This document shows, piece by piece, positions 9,976-18,884 of a stretch of 64,000 nt of DNA. Position 1 is the first letter of the stretch, and the number at the start of each line of letters is the position of its first letter. A program made the translations under genes and the position numbers. Under the pieces are notes generated by a model. That model made no database searches. It saw nothing but the letters and a program-made list of their open reading frames with translations, and had not been told where the DNA came from. Origin of the DNA: an uncultured Gammaproteobacteria bacterium (lineage in GTDB: Bacteria > Pseudomonadota > Gammaproteobacteria > Steroidobacterales > Foliamicaceae); contig OX639965.1 of the NCBI GenBank assembly GCA_951828235.1, positions 1,199,191-1,263,190 of the forward strand, in the 5' to 3' direction.

Positions 9976-9977
9976 AG

Positions 9978-11393
9978 ATGACCAGCAACGCAACCGTCAT
10001 CACGACGCTGATCTGCTACAAGCTGGTCCTGCTGGGCATCGGCCTGTGGGCCTACCGCCGCTCGCAGGACCAGGGCGAGTTCTTCCTGGGCGGCCGGAGC
10101 ATCGGCGCCTGGGTCACGTCCATCAGTTCATCGGCCAGCGCGGCGTCGGCCTGGACCCTGCTTGGAGTCAGCGGTTTTGCCCTGACCCAGGGACTCCCCG
10201 CCGTATGGCTCTGCGGCGGCGTGATACTGGGATACATCATCAACTGGTTCTGGGTGGGACCGCGGCTGCGCGTCATCGCACTCCGGACCGGCGCCCTGAC
10301 CCTTACCGAGCTGCTGCTGGGCGACGGCGACGATGCCCTCCGGCGCGCCTCCCGCAAGCTCGCCTCGCTGATCATCCTCGTGTCATTCGTGTTCTATGTC
10401 GCCGCGCAGTTTCAGGCGGCCGGCGACGCCTTCAGCCAGGCGCTGGGCCTGCCCGGCGACACCAGCATCATTCTGGGGGCCGCGATCATCCTGGCCTACA
10501 CGCTGCTCGGGGGCTTTCTGGCGGTGAGCGTTACCGACACGCTGCAGGGCCTGCTGATGGTGTTCGTGGCGGTTGCCCTGCCGATCGTCGCCCTGTTCGC
10601 CCTGGCGGAAGTTCAGGGTTCGGCGCAGGCCTTTCTTGCCGACGACGGGACGCTGCGCTTCACGCCCGCAAACGCCGGTATTGCCGGCGTGGGTTTCGTA
10701 ATCGGCTGCCTTTCCGTGGGTCTTGCCCAGCCCGGACAGCCGCACGTGGTCAACCGCTACATGGCCGCCAGGGACGACAAGGCCATCCGCCAGGGCCGGA
10801 TTATCGCCCTTTCCTGGGTCGTGCTGGTGCTTTCCGGCATGACCGCGCTGGGGCTTGCCGGACGCGTCCTGTTTTCCGATCTCGGCAACCCGGAGACTGT
10901 CCTGTTCCGGACCGCCGCGGGCTTTCTGCCGCCGGTGCTGTCGGGACTGGTGATCGCGGCGGTCCTGAGCGCCATAATGTCCACCGCCGACAGCCAGCTT
11001 CTGGCCGGAGCCGCAGCCGCCTCGCGCGACTGGCGGCTGGAGCGCGTGCGCGAGCGCAAGGGTCTCAAGTCCACATACATAGTGGTTGCCGTCATTACCG
11101 CCGGCGCCACCCTGATCGCCCTGTTTGCGCCCGAGGCCATCTTCACGCGGGTGCTGTTCGCTTGGCACGCCCTGGGCGCATCGTTCGCCCCGCTGGTGGT
11201 CATGACGGTGCTGCGCCGCCCGGTGCGGCCCGCCTATGCGCTGGCCGTGCTCGCCTGCGGCTTTGCGTTTACCGTGCTGCTGAACTGGCAGGAAAACACG
11301 CCGGGCGACTGGGCGGAGCGGCTGCTTCCGTTGATCCTGACCATGGCGATCGCATTCTTCGGTTCGCGCCGCACGTCGAAAGTCGCACACTAG
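9978..11393 (+). CDS. Sodium:solute symporter (SSS family, PutP-like), copy 2
   Basis: A 471-residue symporter that can be aligned end to end with the preceding gene without large gaps. Shared blocks include [15 protein letters not shown], the [11 protein letters not shown] helix, [12 protein letters not shown], the [17 protein letters not shown] loop and [12 protein letters not shown]. Its start lies 2 bases after the stop of copy 1, so translation is very likely coupled. Differences are concentrated in the loop after [11 protein letters not shown] and at the C-terminus, which may alter substrate choice. The substrate is unknown; the neighbouring 5-oxoprolinase suggests an amino-acid derivative. 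Confidence 0.85.
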   Translation: MTSNATVITTLICYKLVLLGIGLWAYRRSQDQGEFFLGGRSIGAWVTSISSSASAASAWTLLGVSGFALTQGLPAVWLCGGVILGYIINWFWVGPRLRVIALRTGALTLTELLLGDGDDALRRASRKLASLIILVSFVFYVAAQFQAAGDAFSQALGLPGDTSIILGAAIILAYTLLGGFLAVSVTDTLQGLLMVFVAVALPIVALFALAEVQGSAQAFLADDGTLRFTPANAGIAGVGFVIGCLSVGLAQPGQPHVVNRYMAARDDKAIRQGRIIALSWVVLVLSGMTALGLAGRVLFSDLGNPETVLFRTAAGFLPPVLSGLVIAAVLSAIMSTADSQLLAGAAAASRDWRLERVRERKGLKSTYIVVAVITAGATLIALFAPEAIFTRVLFAWHALGASFAPLVVMTVLRRPVRPAYALAVLACGFAFTVLLNWQENTPGDWAERLLPLILTMAIAFFGSRRTSKVAH

Positions 11394-11484
11394 CAGGCCG
11401 TGGCAGAAGCCCCGCTGCGGGCGGACCGGCGATCCATCCCGCCTGGACTGCGTTGGGCGCGCGCTCCGGAAACCGGCGTCTTGC

Positions 11485-11490
11485 TATAAA
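11485..11490 (+). promoter_or_regulatory. Possible -10 element (TATAAA) for rpmB-rpmG
   Basis: TATAAA lies 37 bases before the rpmB ATG in the 134-base gap after the symporter genes. The spacing is reasonable for a ribosomal protein promoter, but no clear -35 box precedes it. Confidence 0.35.
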
Positions 11491-11527
11491 ATGCCGCGCT
11501 CAGTCGGCGCTCGCCGGGGAAAGAGCC

Positions 11528-11764
11528 ATGTCACGCGTATGCCAGGTAACGGGGAAACGGCCCATGTCGGGAAACACCGTTTCGCACGCGCATAACAAGC
11601 GCCGCCGCCGTTTTCTGCCCAATCTCCACACGCATCGCTTCTGGGTGGAGAGCGAAAAGCGTTATGTGACCCTGCGGGTCTCGCGCAAGGGGTTGAAGAT
11701 CATCGACCGCGACGGCATCGAAACGGTCCTGGCGAACCTGCGCGCGGCAGGCGAGCGGGTATAA
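11528..11764 (+). CDS. rpmB: 50S ribosomal protein L28
   Basis: 78 residues beginning [20 protein letters not shown], followed by [20 protein letters not shown], the standard bacterial L28 sequence and length. L28 is a small basic protein of the large ribosomal subunit. A purine-rich GGGGAAAGAG lies just before the ATG. rpmG follows after 25 bases, the usual rpmB-rpmG pair of proteobacteria, and a possible -10 box (TATAAA, 11485) lies upstream. The form lacks the zinc-binding cysteines that some L28 proteins carry. Confidence 0.97.
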   Translation: MSRVCQVTGKRPMSGNTVSHAHNKRRRRFLPNLHTHRFWVESEKRYVTLRVSRKGLKIIDRDGIETVLANLRAAGERV

Positions 11765-11789
11765 GGCGCCGCTCAAGGGAGTCAGCGAA

Positions 11790-11945
11790 ATGCGGGAAAA
11801 AATCAGGTTGGTTTCCAGCGCCGGAACGGGTCACTTCTATACCACCACCAAGAACCGCAGGACGCACCCGGAAAAGGTGGAAGTGAAGAAATACGATCCG
11901 CGCGCACGCAAGCACGTCATCTACAAGGAAGCGAAGATCAAGTAG
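11790..11945 (+). CDS. rpmG: 50S ribosomal protein L33
   Basis: 51 codons starting [20 protein letters not shown], then [20 protein letters not shown] and ending in KEAKIK: a complete L33 of usual length. It has no CXXC zinc motifs, so it is of the zinc-independent type. AGGGAG lies about 8 bases before the ATG as ribosome-binding site. It is the second gene of the rpmB-rpmG unit; a GC hairpin follows within 20 bases of the stop. Confidence 0.95.
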   Translation: MREKIRLVSSAGTGHFYTTTKNRRTHPEKVEVKKYDPRARKHVIYKEAKIK

Positions 11946-11963
11946 CTCCAGCGCGCAAGGCGC

Positions 11964-11984
11964 GACGCGGCTTCCGTCCGCGTC
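11964..11984 (+). terminator. Candidate terminator hairpin after rpmG
   Basis: A perfect 7-bp stem, GACGCGG/CCGCGTC, with a 7-base loop begins 19 bases after the rpmG stop. Only a weak T-rich stretch follows (CTTTCTCC), so it may be an inefficient or Rho-assisted terminator. Confidence 0.4.
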
Positions 11985-12116
11985 CAGTAGCTTTCTCCGT
12001 CCTTCCCGCCCGGGCGCGCAGCACTGCGTATCGGGTGCGTCTCCGCCGAAGGCAGGCCGGGCTTTCCGGGTGCTAGAATGCGGGAAGAGTCGGCTTTGTG
12101 GGTAGCCACTGCTTCG

Positions 12117-12452
12117 ATGCGAATCCGCACCGAGACTCACAGCGAAACGCTGATCGCCTACGCGGCGGGCCGCATCGACGGATCGAATGCTTTCGATTTC
12201 ACGCGTTCAATGCAGGCATTGTTCGGCGACGAAAGCGCGGTCGTCGTCGATTGCCACCAAGTCACTGAAGTCAGCAGCGCCGGACTGAGCGCATTTCTGA
12301 TGATCGCCCGGGAATTGCAGGAGCAGGGCGTGAGATTCGCGCTTTGTTGCCTGGAGCCGCGCATCCGGTACGTTTTTGAAATGACCGGATTCGACAGGAT
12401 CATCCCGGTGCATGCCTCGCGCGAGGGGGCGCTGGACTCGAGCGGAGACTGA
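12117..12452 (+). CDS. STAS-domain protein (anti-sigma-factor antagonist type)
   Basis: About 111 residues forming a single STAS domain like SpoIIAA/RsbV or the lipid-transport MlaB. The N-terminal strand MRIRTETHSETLIAYAAGRI, the central VVVDCHQVTEVSSAGLSAFL around the usual phosphorylatable serine, and the C-terminal FEMTGFDRIIPV all fit. Such proteins normally bind a partner kinase or anti-sigma factor; none is encoded nearby, so the partner is unknown. I prefer the ATG at 12117 because it puts the first strand at the N-terminus as in relatives; a longer version from 12078 is possible. It stands alone between rpmG and the convergent radC. Confidence 0.75.
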   Translation: MRIRTETHSETLIAYAAGRIDGSNAFDFTRSMQALFGDESAVVVDCHQVTEVSSAGLSAFLMIARELQEQGVRFALCCLEPRIRYVFEMTGFDRIIPVHASREGALDSSGD

Positions 12453-12504
12453 AGCAGCATTGCCCTTGGCCTCCCGGCCGAAACCGCTGCGGAAATGCCG
12501 GCAT

Positions 12505-13188
12505 TCACAGCGCGCCCAGGCGCGCGAGCGAGGCGCATCCGTCGTGCCCGACGATGAAATGGTCCAGCACCCGCACGTCGATGAGTTCCAGCGCCTTGCG
12601 GATGCGCTCGGTAATGAGATGGTCCGCCTGGCTGGGCTCGGCCACGCCCGAGGGATGGTTGTGGGCAAGAATGACCGCGGCGGCGTTTCGTTCCATGGCG
12701 CGGCGCACGATTTCCCGCGGATAGACCATGGCGCTGTCGAGGGTGCCGTGAAAAATCTCCTCAAAGGCCAGGACCCGGTTGCGGCAATCCAGGAACATGC
12801 AGCAGAAGGTCTCATAGCGGCGGTCCCGCAGCCGGGCCAGAAGAAAGCGCTCGCTGTCGGCCGAGTTGCTCAGCCGGCGGCCTGTCCTGAGCTTTTCCTT
12901 CAGCGACCGGGCGTAGCACTCCCGCGCGGCCGTGATCGCGGTGGCCTTGGCCGCTCCGATGCCGCGCACCCCGGCGAGTTCCCGTGGCGTGGCCGCGAAT
13001 ATTCCGCGCAGGCTGCCGAAGCGCAGCAGCAACTCCCGGGCCAGTTCCAGCGCGGACATGCCGGCGGAACCCGATCCCAGCAGAATGCACAGCAGTTCGG
13101 CATCCGAGACGCTGTGGACCCCTTCGCTCAGGAACCGTTCCCGGGGTCGCTGAGCGCTCGGCCACTGGTTAATCCTTGAACCGGCCAT
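12505..13188 (-). CDS. radC: RadC family protein (JAB1/MPN metalloprotease-like domain)
   Basis: 227 residues. The N-terminal part has a helix-hairpin-helix-like stretch (LAGVRGIGAAKATAITAA). The C-terminal half carries the zinc-binding JAMM signature HNHPSG...EPSQAD after VILA. The E. coli gene is also next to coaBC and rpmB-rpmG, as here. The biochemical role of RadC is unsettled; its old assignment to DNA repair was withdrawn. The ATG at 13188 is preferred over an upstream ATG at 13260 because family members begin close to the PRERF motif. It is divergent from coaBC. Confidence 0.92.
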   Translation of the reverse strand: MAGSRINQWPSAQRPRERFLSEGVHSVSDAELLCILLGSGSAGMSALELARELLLRFGSLRGIFAATPRELAGVRGIGAAKATAITAARECYARSLKEKLRTGRRLSNSADSERFLLARLRDRRYETFCCMFLDCRNRVLAFEEIFHGTLDSAMVYPREIVRRAMERNAAAVILAHNHPSGVAEPSQADHLITERIRKALELIDVRVLDHFIVGHDGCASLARLGAL

Positions 13189-13295
13189 GCGTTGAGTGTG
13201 CAAGCCGCCCGGCGCGCCGCAAAGGGCGAATGGCGGCGCGTTTGCAAAGAAATGCAGCAACGGCGCGGTGTTTGCGGGGATAATGGGCGGCGGAA

Positions 13296-14531
13296 ATGCA
13301 TATTCTCGGCAACAGGAAAATCCTGCTGGGCGTGAGCGGAAGCGTCGCGGCCTACCGTGCGCCGGAGCTGGCGCGACGGCTGGCCGACCACGGCGCCGAG
13401 GTTCGCTCGGTACTGACGGAAGGCGGCGCGAAGCTGATTTCTCCGCTTCTGATGCAGGCGGTTACGGGTGCGCCGGCGCGCAGTTCGCTTTGGGACGCGG
13501 AAGCGGAAGCGGCGATGAGCCATATCGAGTTGGCCAGATGGGCGGACTGCATCGTTGTGGCGCCGGCTACCGCCGGCACGCTTGCGCGCCTGGCGCGTGG
13601 TGAGGCTTCCGACCTCCTGAGCACGCTGTGCCTGGCGAGCACAGCGCCTGTGCTGGTGGCGCCGGCGATGAACCGCAACATGTGGAGCAACCAGGCCACG
13701 CAGGACAACTGCGCCACGCTGCGCCGCCGGGGGTGTGTCGTGGTGGGCCCCGATCACGGCGAGCAGGCCTGCGGGGACGTGGGCGAGGGACGCATGAGCG
13801 CCGTGCCCGACATCATCGCCGCCGTCGAGCGCGCAATCGACGTATCCGATCAATTGGCCGGGCAGAGTGTGCTTATCACTGCCGGGCCGACCAGGGAACC
13901 CATTGACCCGGTGCGATTCCTGTCGAACCGGAGCACGGGAACGATGGGGTTTGCACTGGCGGACGCTGCGGCCAGGGCCGGCGCAAACGTTCAGTTGGTG
14001 ACCGGGCCTACGGCCTTGCCGACGCCGCCTAAGGTGGGGCGCGTCGACGTGATCACCGCCGGGGAAATGCTGGATGCGGTAATGAAGCGTGTCCCCGAGT
14101 CCCATATCTTTATCGCCTGCGCCGCCGTGTCGGACTACACTCCGGCGAATTACAGTCCGAAAAAGCTGAAACGCGGGAAATCCGCCGGCTCGCTGGAACT
14201 TAAGACGTCGCCCGACATTCTGGCCAGCGTCGCCGAATTGCCCGGGCGGCCATTCCTGGTCGGCTTCGCCGCCGAGACCCAGCAGGTGGAAAAGAACGCC
14301 CGCGCCAAGTTGCATGCCAAGGGCGTGGACATGGTCGTCGGCAACCAGGTCGGCAAAGGCCGGGGGTTCGGTGATGTGGAGACTTCCGCCCGGGTCGTAT
14401 GGGAAGGCGGTGGACAGCAGATCGGGCCATGCGACAAGCCGGAAATGGCGCGCCTTTTGATCGGCCTGATCGCCGAACGCTGCGGCCTGGAGAAAGTGAC
14501 CCTGCTGCGCGCCCGGAGTTCGGCGCAGTGA
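13296..14531 (+). CDS. coaBC: Bifunctional phosphopantothenoylcysteine decarboxylase / phosphopantothenate-cysteine ligase
   Basis: 411 residues covering two steps of coenzyme A synthesis: ligation of cysteine to 4'-phosphopantothenate and decarboxylation to 4'-phosphopantetheine. The N-terminal CoaC flavoprotein domain has [10 protein letters not shown], the catalytic-histidine region [10 protein letters not shown] and the substrate-binding APAMNRNMW. The CoaB domain starts near residue 190 with [22 protein letters not shown] and contains CAAVSDYTP and the lysine-rich [14 protein letters not shown] 11 bases before the ATG may be a -10 element. Its TGA overlaps the dut GTG start by four bases, the common coaBC-dut arrangement. 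Confidence 0.96.
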   Translation: MHILGNRKILLGVSGSVAAYRAPELARRLADHGAEVRSVLTEGGAKLISPLLMQAVTGAPARSSLWDAEAEAAMSHIELARWADCIVVAPATAGTLARLARGEASDLLSTLCLASTAPVLVAPAMNRNMWSNQATQDNCATLRRRGCVVVGPDHGEQACGDVGEGRMSAVPDIIAAVERAIDVSDQLAGQSVLITAGPTREPIDPVRFLSNRSTGTMGFALADAAARAGANVQLVTGPTALPTPPKVGRVDVITAGEMLDAVMKRVPESHIFIACAAVSDYTPANYSPKKLKRGKSAGSLELKTSPDILASVAELPGRPFLVGFAAETQQVEKNARAKLHAKGVDMVVGNQVGKGRGFGDVETSARVVWEGGGQQIGPCDKPEMARLLIGLIAERCGLEKVTLLRARSSAQ

Positions 14532-15004
14532 GCCCTCCAGCGCGGCCCGCGGACAAGCCGGGTCGCGCGATTCAGTTACGCATTCTCGACGAAAGAGCCC
14601 GGCTGCCGCGCTACGAAACGCGGGGATCGGCCGGCATGGACCTTCGCGCCTGCCTGGACGGGCCGCTCACGCTTCAGCCGGGCGAGACCCGCCTGGTGCA
14701 TACCGGCATCGCCTTGCATATCGCCGATCCCGAACTGGCCGCGGTAATCCTTCCGCGCTCCGGACTCGGCCACAAGCACGGCGTGGTGCTCGGCAACCTG
14801 GTCGGCCTGATCGACTCCGACTACCAGGGCGAGATCATGATGTCGTGCTGGAACCGCGGCGACAAACGGTTCGTGCTCGAGGACGGCATGCGGGTGGCGC
14901 AGCTGGTCCTCTTGCCGGTAGCGCGTGCGCACTTCGATGTGGTCGAGGAATTTAGCGCGTCCGCACGGGGCGACGGCGGGTTCGGGCACACCGGCCGCGA
15001 CTAG
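14528..15004 (+). CDS. dut: Deoxyuridine 5'-triphosphate nucleotidohydrolase
   Basis: 158 residues; hydrolyses dUTP to dUMP and pyrophosphate, keeping uracil out of DNA and feeding thymidylate synthesis. All five trimeric-dUTPase motifs can be seen: [43 protein letters not shown] and the C-terminal arm [10 protein letters not shown]. The GTG start at 14528 overlaps the coaBC stop (GTGA), so translation is probably coupled. Other starts would be inside coaBC. It is followed by a palindromic repeat that separates it from convergent pyrE. Confidence 0.95.
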   Translation: MSPPARPADKPGRAIQLRILDERARLPRYETRGSAGMDLRACLDGPLTLQPGETRLVHTGIALHIADPELAAVILPRSGLGHKHGVVLGNLVGLIDSDYQGEIMMSCWNRGDKRFVLEDGMRVAQLVLLPVARAHFDVVEEFSASARGDGGFGHTGRD

Positions 15005-15006
15005 CT

Positions 15007-15047
15007 AGGGTGTCCCGCCCTCGTCGAAGGCGAGACGCCTTCGCTCC
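15007..15047. repeat. Dispersed GC palindromic repeat, copy A
   Basis: Two nested hairpins fill the gap between convergent dut and pyrE. AGGGTGTCCCGCCCT is followed by GAAGGCGAGACGCCTTC, and the whole element can fold as one long hairpin around CTCGTCGAA. The same consensus recurs at 28254, 35287, 36536, 52911 and 53845. Here it could also serve as a bidirectional terminator. Confidence 0.7.
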
Positions 15048-15049
15048 AG

Positions 15050-15703
15050 TCAGGACGCGCCGTACTGCTTGCGGTAGGCCGCAATCCTCTTCTGGGCCTC
15101 GGGCTCCATTCCGGTCGCGCGCATCGCACTGAGCAGACTGTCCAGTCCGAATACGCAGCAGACGCTGATGCCGTGCCGGCCCGCCAGTTCGCCGGCCGCG
15201 CTGAGCTGGCTGGAGCCGCGCTCCTGCCGATCCAGCAACAACAGCAGGCCCACGGGCTCGGCCCCGGCGTCCCGTACCAGACCGATCGCCTCGCGTGCGG
15301 AAGTTCCCGCGGTCAGCACGTCGTCCACGATCAGTACCCGCCCGCCCAGTTCGGCGCCGACCACCGCTCCGCCTTCGCCGTGGTCCTTGCGCTCCTTGCG
15401 GTTGTAGGCGTACGGGACATCCAGGCCGTAGCCCTGTACCAGGGCCAGGGAGGTGATGGCGGCCAGCGGAATGCCCTTGTAGGCCGCACCGAACAGCATG
15501 TTGAATCTCAAGCCCGAAGCGATAGCCACCTCGGCCAGGGCCTGGCCGGCCACCAGCGATCCGCGCCCGCTGTTCAATTTCGAGGAATTGAAGAAATAGG
15601 GCGTTGTGCGGCCACCCTTGGTGATGAACTCGCCGAACTGCAAGGCGCCGGTCTCCATTGCAAGACGCAGCAGATCCGCATGGCTGGGCCGCAGTACGCT
15701 CAT
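15050..15703 (-). CDS. pyrE: Orotate phosphoribosyltransferase
   Basis: 217 residues, the normal bacterial length. The enzyme joins orotate and PRPP to make OMP in pyrimidine synthesis. The PRPP-binding loop VLIVDDVLTAGTS is near residue 125. The substrate loop FFNSSKLNSG, the KGIPLAAIT segment and RKERKDHGEGG (the flexible catalytic loop) are all present. It lies in the coaBC-dut-pyrE neighbourhood known from gammaproteobacteria. The start ATG at 15703 directly precedes SVLRPSHADLL. The hydratase gene upstream ends 6 bases before it, so they may be co-transcribed. Confidence 0.95.
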   Translation of the reverse strand: MSVLRPSHADLLRLAMETGALQFGEFITKGGRTTPYFFNSSKLNSGRGSLVAGQALAEVAIASGLRFNMLFGAAYKGIPLAAITSLALVQGYGLDVPYAYNRKERKDHGEGGAVVGAELGGRVLIVDDVLTAGTSAREAIGLVRDAGAEPVGLLLLLDRQERGSSQLSAAGELAGRHGISVCCVFGLDSLLSAMRATGMEPEAQKRIAAYRKQYGAS

Positions 15704-15709
15704 TGCCGG

Positions 15710-16510
15710 TCAGTCCCCCATGAATTCCGGTTTCTCGCGCCGCACGAATGCTTCGTAGGCGCGGCGGAAATCGTTGGTTTGCATGCAGATGGCCTGGGCC
15801 TGCGCTTCCGACTCGATGGCCTCGTCCAGGGGCATGTCCCACTCCAGGTTGAGTTGGTTCTTGGTCACGGCATGCGCGAAGTTGGGTCCGGCTGCGAGCT
15901 GTCCGGCCCATTCAAGGCTTGTCTCCAGCAGTTGTCGGGGTTCCACGAGGCGGTTGAAGAAACCCGTCTCGCTCGCCTCTTCGCCGCCCATGGAGCGGCC
16001 GGTAAGCAACAATTCCGTTGCCCGGCCCTGTCCGATGAGGCGGGGCAGCAGCGCGCAGGCCCCCATGTCGCAGCCCGCCAGCCCCACCCGGGCGAAAAGG
16101 AAGGCGGTGCGGCTGCGCGCCGTGCCGACTCTCAGGTCGGCGGCCATGGCAATCGCCGCCCCGGCCCCGGCGCAGACACCGTCGACGGCGGCGATGACCG
16201 GCAGGGGGCAGCTTCGCATGGCCTTGACCAGGTCGCCGGTCATGCGGGTGAATTCCAGCAGGCCGACGCCGTCCATTTCCAGCAGCGGTCCGATGATCTC
16301 GTGCACGTCCCCGCCCGAGCAGAAGTTGTCGGCGGCGCCGCTGATCACGACCGCGCGCGCGGGACCCTCGCGATCTACTGCCCTGAAAGTGTCGCGAAGT
16401 TCCGCGTACGAATCGAAGGTCAGCGGGTTCTTGCGTTCCGGCCTGTTCAGCGTGATGACGGCGACGCGCCCGCGCAGTTCCATGAGGAAATGCTCGGGAC
16501 TGAAGGTCAT
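15710..16510 (-). CDS. Enoyl-CoA hydratase/isomerase family protein
   Basis: 266 residues of crotonase fold. The CoA-binding and oxyanion-hole segments are visible: [32 protein letters not shown] and [20 protein letters not shown]. The conserved region after [20 protein letters not shown] resembles hydratases found with aerobic aminobenzoyl-CoA or benzoyl-CoA breakdown. Its ATG overlaps the stop of the upstream fused monooxygenase by four bases (ATGA), so the two proteins are probably made together and act in one pathway. Exact substrate unknown; ring-derived CoA esters are the best guess from context. Confidence 0.85.
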   Translation of the reverse strand: MTFSPEHFLMELRGRVAVITLNRPERKNPLTFDSYAELRDTFRAVDREGPARAVVISGAADNFCSGGDVHEIIGPLLEMDGVGLLEFTRMTGDLVKAMRSCPLPVIAAVDGVCAGAGAAIAMAADLRVGTARSRTAFLFARVGLAGCDMGACALLPRLIGQGRATELLLTGRSMGGEEASETGFFNRLVEPRQLLETSLEWAGQLAAGPNFAHAVTKNQLNLEWDMPLDEAIESEAQAQAICMQTNDFRRAYEAFVRREKPEFMGD

Positions 16511-18792
16511 ATGTTTGCTTCCTGCAACGCCGCTGCTCGTGCCGCCAAGCGCTCGGCCTGTTCTTTGCCTGAAAGGTATTGTATCGGCCAGTGTTGCCGG
16601 CCGTAACCCAGGGAGGTGGAGGCGTGCAGCGTCCAGTACGGATCGCTGAGATGCGGTCTTGCCAGCGCGCACAGGTCGGCGCGGCCGGCGGCCAGGATGC
16701 TGTTGACGTGGTCGGTTTCGTAGATGTTGCCGACCGCGATCGTCGGCACGCCGGCTTCGTTGCGGATCCGGTCCGAGAACGGCGTCTGGAACATGCGGCC
16801 GTAGACGGGCCGCGCGCGGGTGGTGGTCTGTCCCGCCGATACGTGGATGATGTCCGCTCCGGCTGCGGTCATGGCGCGGGCGATCCGGACCGAGTCTTCG
16901 CCGCTGATGCCGCTCTTGACCCAGTCGGTGGCGGAAATGCGTACCGAAAGCGGACGGTCTTCCGGCCAGATTTCGCGCACCGCCTCCAGAACTTCGAGCG
17001 GATATCGCAGGCGCGCATTCAATGACCCGCCGTACCCGTCGCGCCGCCGGTTGGACAGCGGCGAAATGAACGAGGACAGCAGGTAGCCGTGGGCGCAATG
17101 CAGCTCCAGCCAGTCGAATCCCGCTTCGAGCCCGAGCCGCGCGGCCTGCTGGAACTGCTCCACGACCTCGTCCATGTCCTCCCGGGTCATGGGGCGGGGA
17201 ACCTGGCCGCCTCGGCGGTAGGTCTTCTCCGAAGGCCCCATGATCGGCCAGTTTCCGGACTCAAGCGGCTGGTCCATGCCCTCCCACATCAGGCGGGTGG
17301 AGCCCTTGGGGCCGGAGTGGCCGATCTGCAGCGCCATCCGCGCCTGGCTGTGCTCATGCACGAAGTCGACGATGCGCCGGTAGGCTTGGGCATGCTCCCG
17401 CCGGTAGATGCCGGCGCAGCCCGGTGTAATCCGGCCCTCGGGCGAGACGCAGCTCATTTCGGTGAACACCAGGCCTGCGCCGCCCTGCGCGCGCGACCCC
17501 AGGTGCACCAGGTGAAAGTCGCCGACGGTTCCGTCTGCCGCGCTGTACATGTCCATGGGCGCCACCACCACGCGGTTGGACAGCTCCAGACCCTTGATCC
17601 GATAAGGCACGAACATCGGCGCGACCGCGCGGGCGCTTCCCGTTTCCCGCCGGCTGTACCAGCGCTCCATGCGCTTGAGCCAGCGGCTGTCGCGCAGCCG
17701 AAGGTTCTCGTGGCTGACCCGCTGGCTGCGGGTCAGCAGGGAATAGTTGAATTGCTGCGGTGCGAAGCGCGCGTAACGGGGCACGTTCTCGAACCATTCG
17801 GTGGAATTGCGTGCCGCCGATTGCAGCTTGATCACCTCCAGCCGCCGGCTTTCCTCGTACTCCTGCAGCGCCTCGTCGGTGGCGTCGCCGCCGTTGAGCG
17901 CCTCGGCCAGTTCGATCGCGTCCTCAAGGCCCAGCTTGGTGCCCGAACCGATAGAGAAGTGCGCCGTGTGCGCTGCGTCGCCGGCCAGGATCAGGTTGCG
18001 GTAGCGCCACTTCCCGCAATGCACCCGCCGGAAGTTCAGCCAGGCATGGCCCTTGATGTGATCGGCGTTGCTCATCAGGCGGTGCCCGTCGAGATGGGGG
18101 GCGAAGATTTTTTCCAGCGCCCGGCAGTTTTCCTGCTGGCCCATTTCGCCGAACTGCAGCCGCTCCCAGGTGTGGGGGCCGCACTCCGGGATGAAAGTCG
18201 AAAGGCCGTTCTCGAAGCGGTAGGCGTGCGCCCAGATCCAGCCCTCCTCAAGCTCCTTGAAGATGAAATTGAACGCCTCGAAGTGTTTGCGCGTCCCGAG
18301 CCACTGGAAGCGGTTGGCGCGGGTCTGAATCTCCACGTCGAAGTGCGGAGCGTAGGCCTGCCGGAAGCGGCTGTTGCCGCCGTCGACCGCGATGACCAGG
18401 TCGTAATCGCCATAAAGGTCCAGGTCGGGTTCCGCCTCGCTCTCGAAGCGCAATTCCGCGCCCAGCTCGGAGGCCCGCCGCTGTAGTATGCGCAGCAGCC
18501 GCTTGCGGCCGATTCCGCAGAAACCGTGTCCCCCGGACAGCAGTCTGCGACCACGAAAATGCACCTCGATGTCGTCCCAGTGGGTGAACCGGCCGCGGAT
18601 TTCCTCGGCGGTCTTCGGGTCGTTCTCGGTCAGGTTATCCAGCGTGGCGTCGGAAAACACTACGCCCCAGCCGAAGGTGTCTCCCGCCCGATTGCGTTCC
18701 AGCACGGTAATGCGGTGGCTCGGCGACCGTCGCAACATGGATATGGCCAGGTACAGCCCGGTGGGCCCGCCGCCCGCAATCAATAAGCGCAT
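16507..18792 (-). CDS. Fused FAD monooxygenase / NADH:flavin oxidoreductase (2-aminobenzoyl-CoA monooxygenase/reductase or salicylyl-CoA 5-hydroxylase type)
   Basis: 761 residues in two parts. Residues 1 to about 375 form an aromatic-hydroxylase flavoprotein with N-terminal [19 protein letters not shown] and the second FAD motif [18 protein letters not shown]. From about residue 395 an Old-Yellow-Enzyme-like TIM barrel follows ([18 protein letters not shown], then [15 protein letters not shown]). This fusion is known from aerobic 2-aminobenzoyl-CoA metabolism, where the ring is hydroxylated and reduced as a CoA thioester; relatives hydroxylate salicylyl-CoA. The enoyl-CoA hydratase downstream overlaps by 4 bases. 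No CoA ligase for the acid substrate is in the window. Confidence 0.85.
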   Translation of the reverse strand: MRLLIAGGGPTGLYLAISMLRRSPSHRITVLERNRAGDTFGWGVVFSDATLDNLTENDPKTAEEIRGRFTHWDDIEVHFRGRRLLSGGHGFCGIGRKRLLRILQRRASELGAELRFESEAEPDLDLYGDYDLVIAVDGGNSRFRQAYAPHFDVEIQTRANRFQWLGTRKHFEAFNFIFKELEEGWIWAHAYRFENGLSTFIPECGPHTWERLQFGEMGQQENCRALEKIFAPHLDGHRLMSNADHIKGHAWLNFRRVHCGKWRYRNLILAGDAAHTAHFSIGSGTKLGLEDAIELAEALNGGDATDEALQEYEESRRLEVIKLQSAARNSTEWFENVPRYARFAPQQFNYSLLTRSQRVSHENLRLRDSRWLKRMERWYSRRETGSARAVAPMFVPYRIKGLELSNRVVVAPMDMYSAADGTVGDFHLVHLGSRAQGGAGLVFTEMSCVSPEGRITPGCAGIYRREHAQAYRRIVDFVHEHSQARMALQIGHSGPKGSTRLMWEGMDQPLESGNWPIMGPSEKTYRRGGQVPRPMTREDMDEVVEQFQQAARLGLEAGFDWLELHCAHGYLLSSFISPLSNRRRDGYGGSLNARLRYPLEVLEAVREIWPEDRPLSVRISATDWVKSGISGEDSVRIARAMTAAGADIIHVSAGQTTTRARPVYGRMFQTPFSDRIRNEAGVPTIAVGNIYETDHVNSILAAGRADLCALARPHLSDPYWTLHASTSLGYGRQHWPIQYLSGKEQAERLAARAAALQEANI

Positions 18793-18884
18793 ACGCTCAG
18801 TTTATCCGCTGTGCGGTCTCGGGCGGGCCGCTTCGAGGGCCTTATACTCTTGCGTCCATCCTTGGCAGGAGGAGGTGGGAGATA

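Noticed and set aside
10046-11764. 572-codon frame across the second symporter and rpmB
   Set aside because: It is a shifted reading of the symporter that happens to join rpmB in frame; only the last 78 codons are the real L28 gene.
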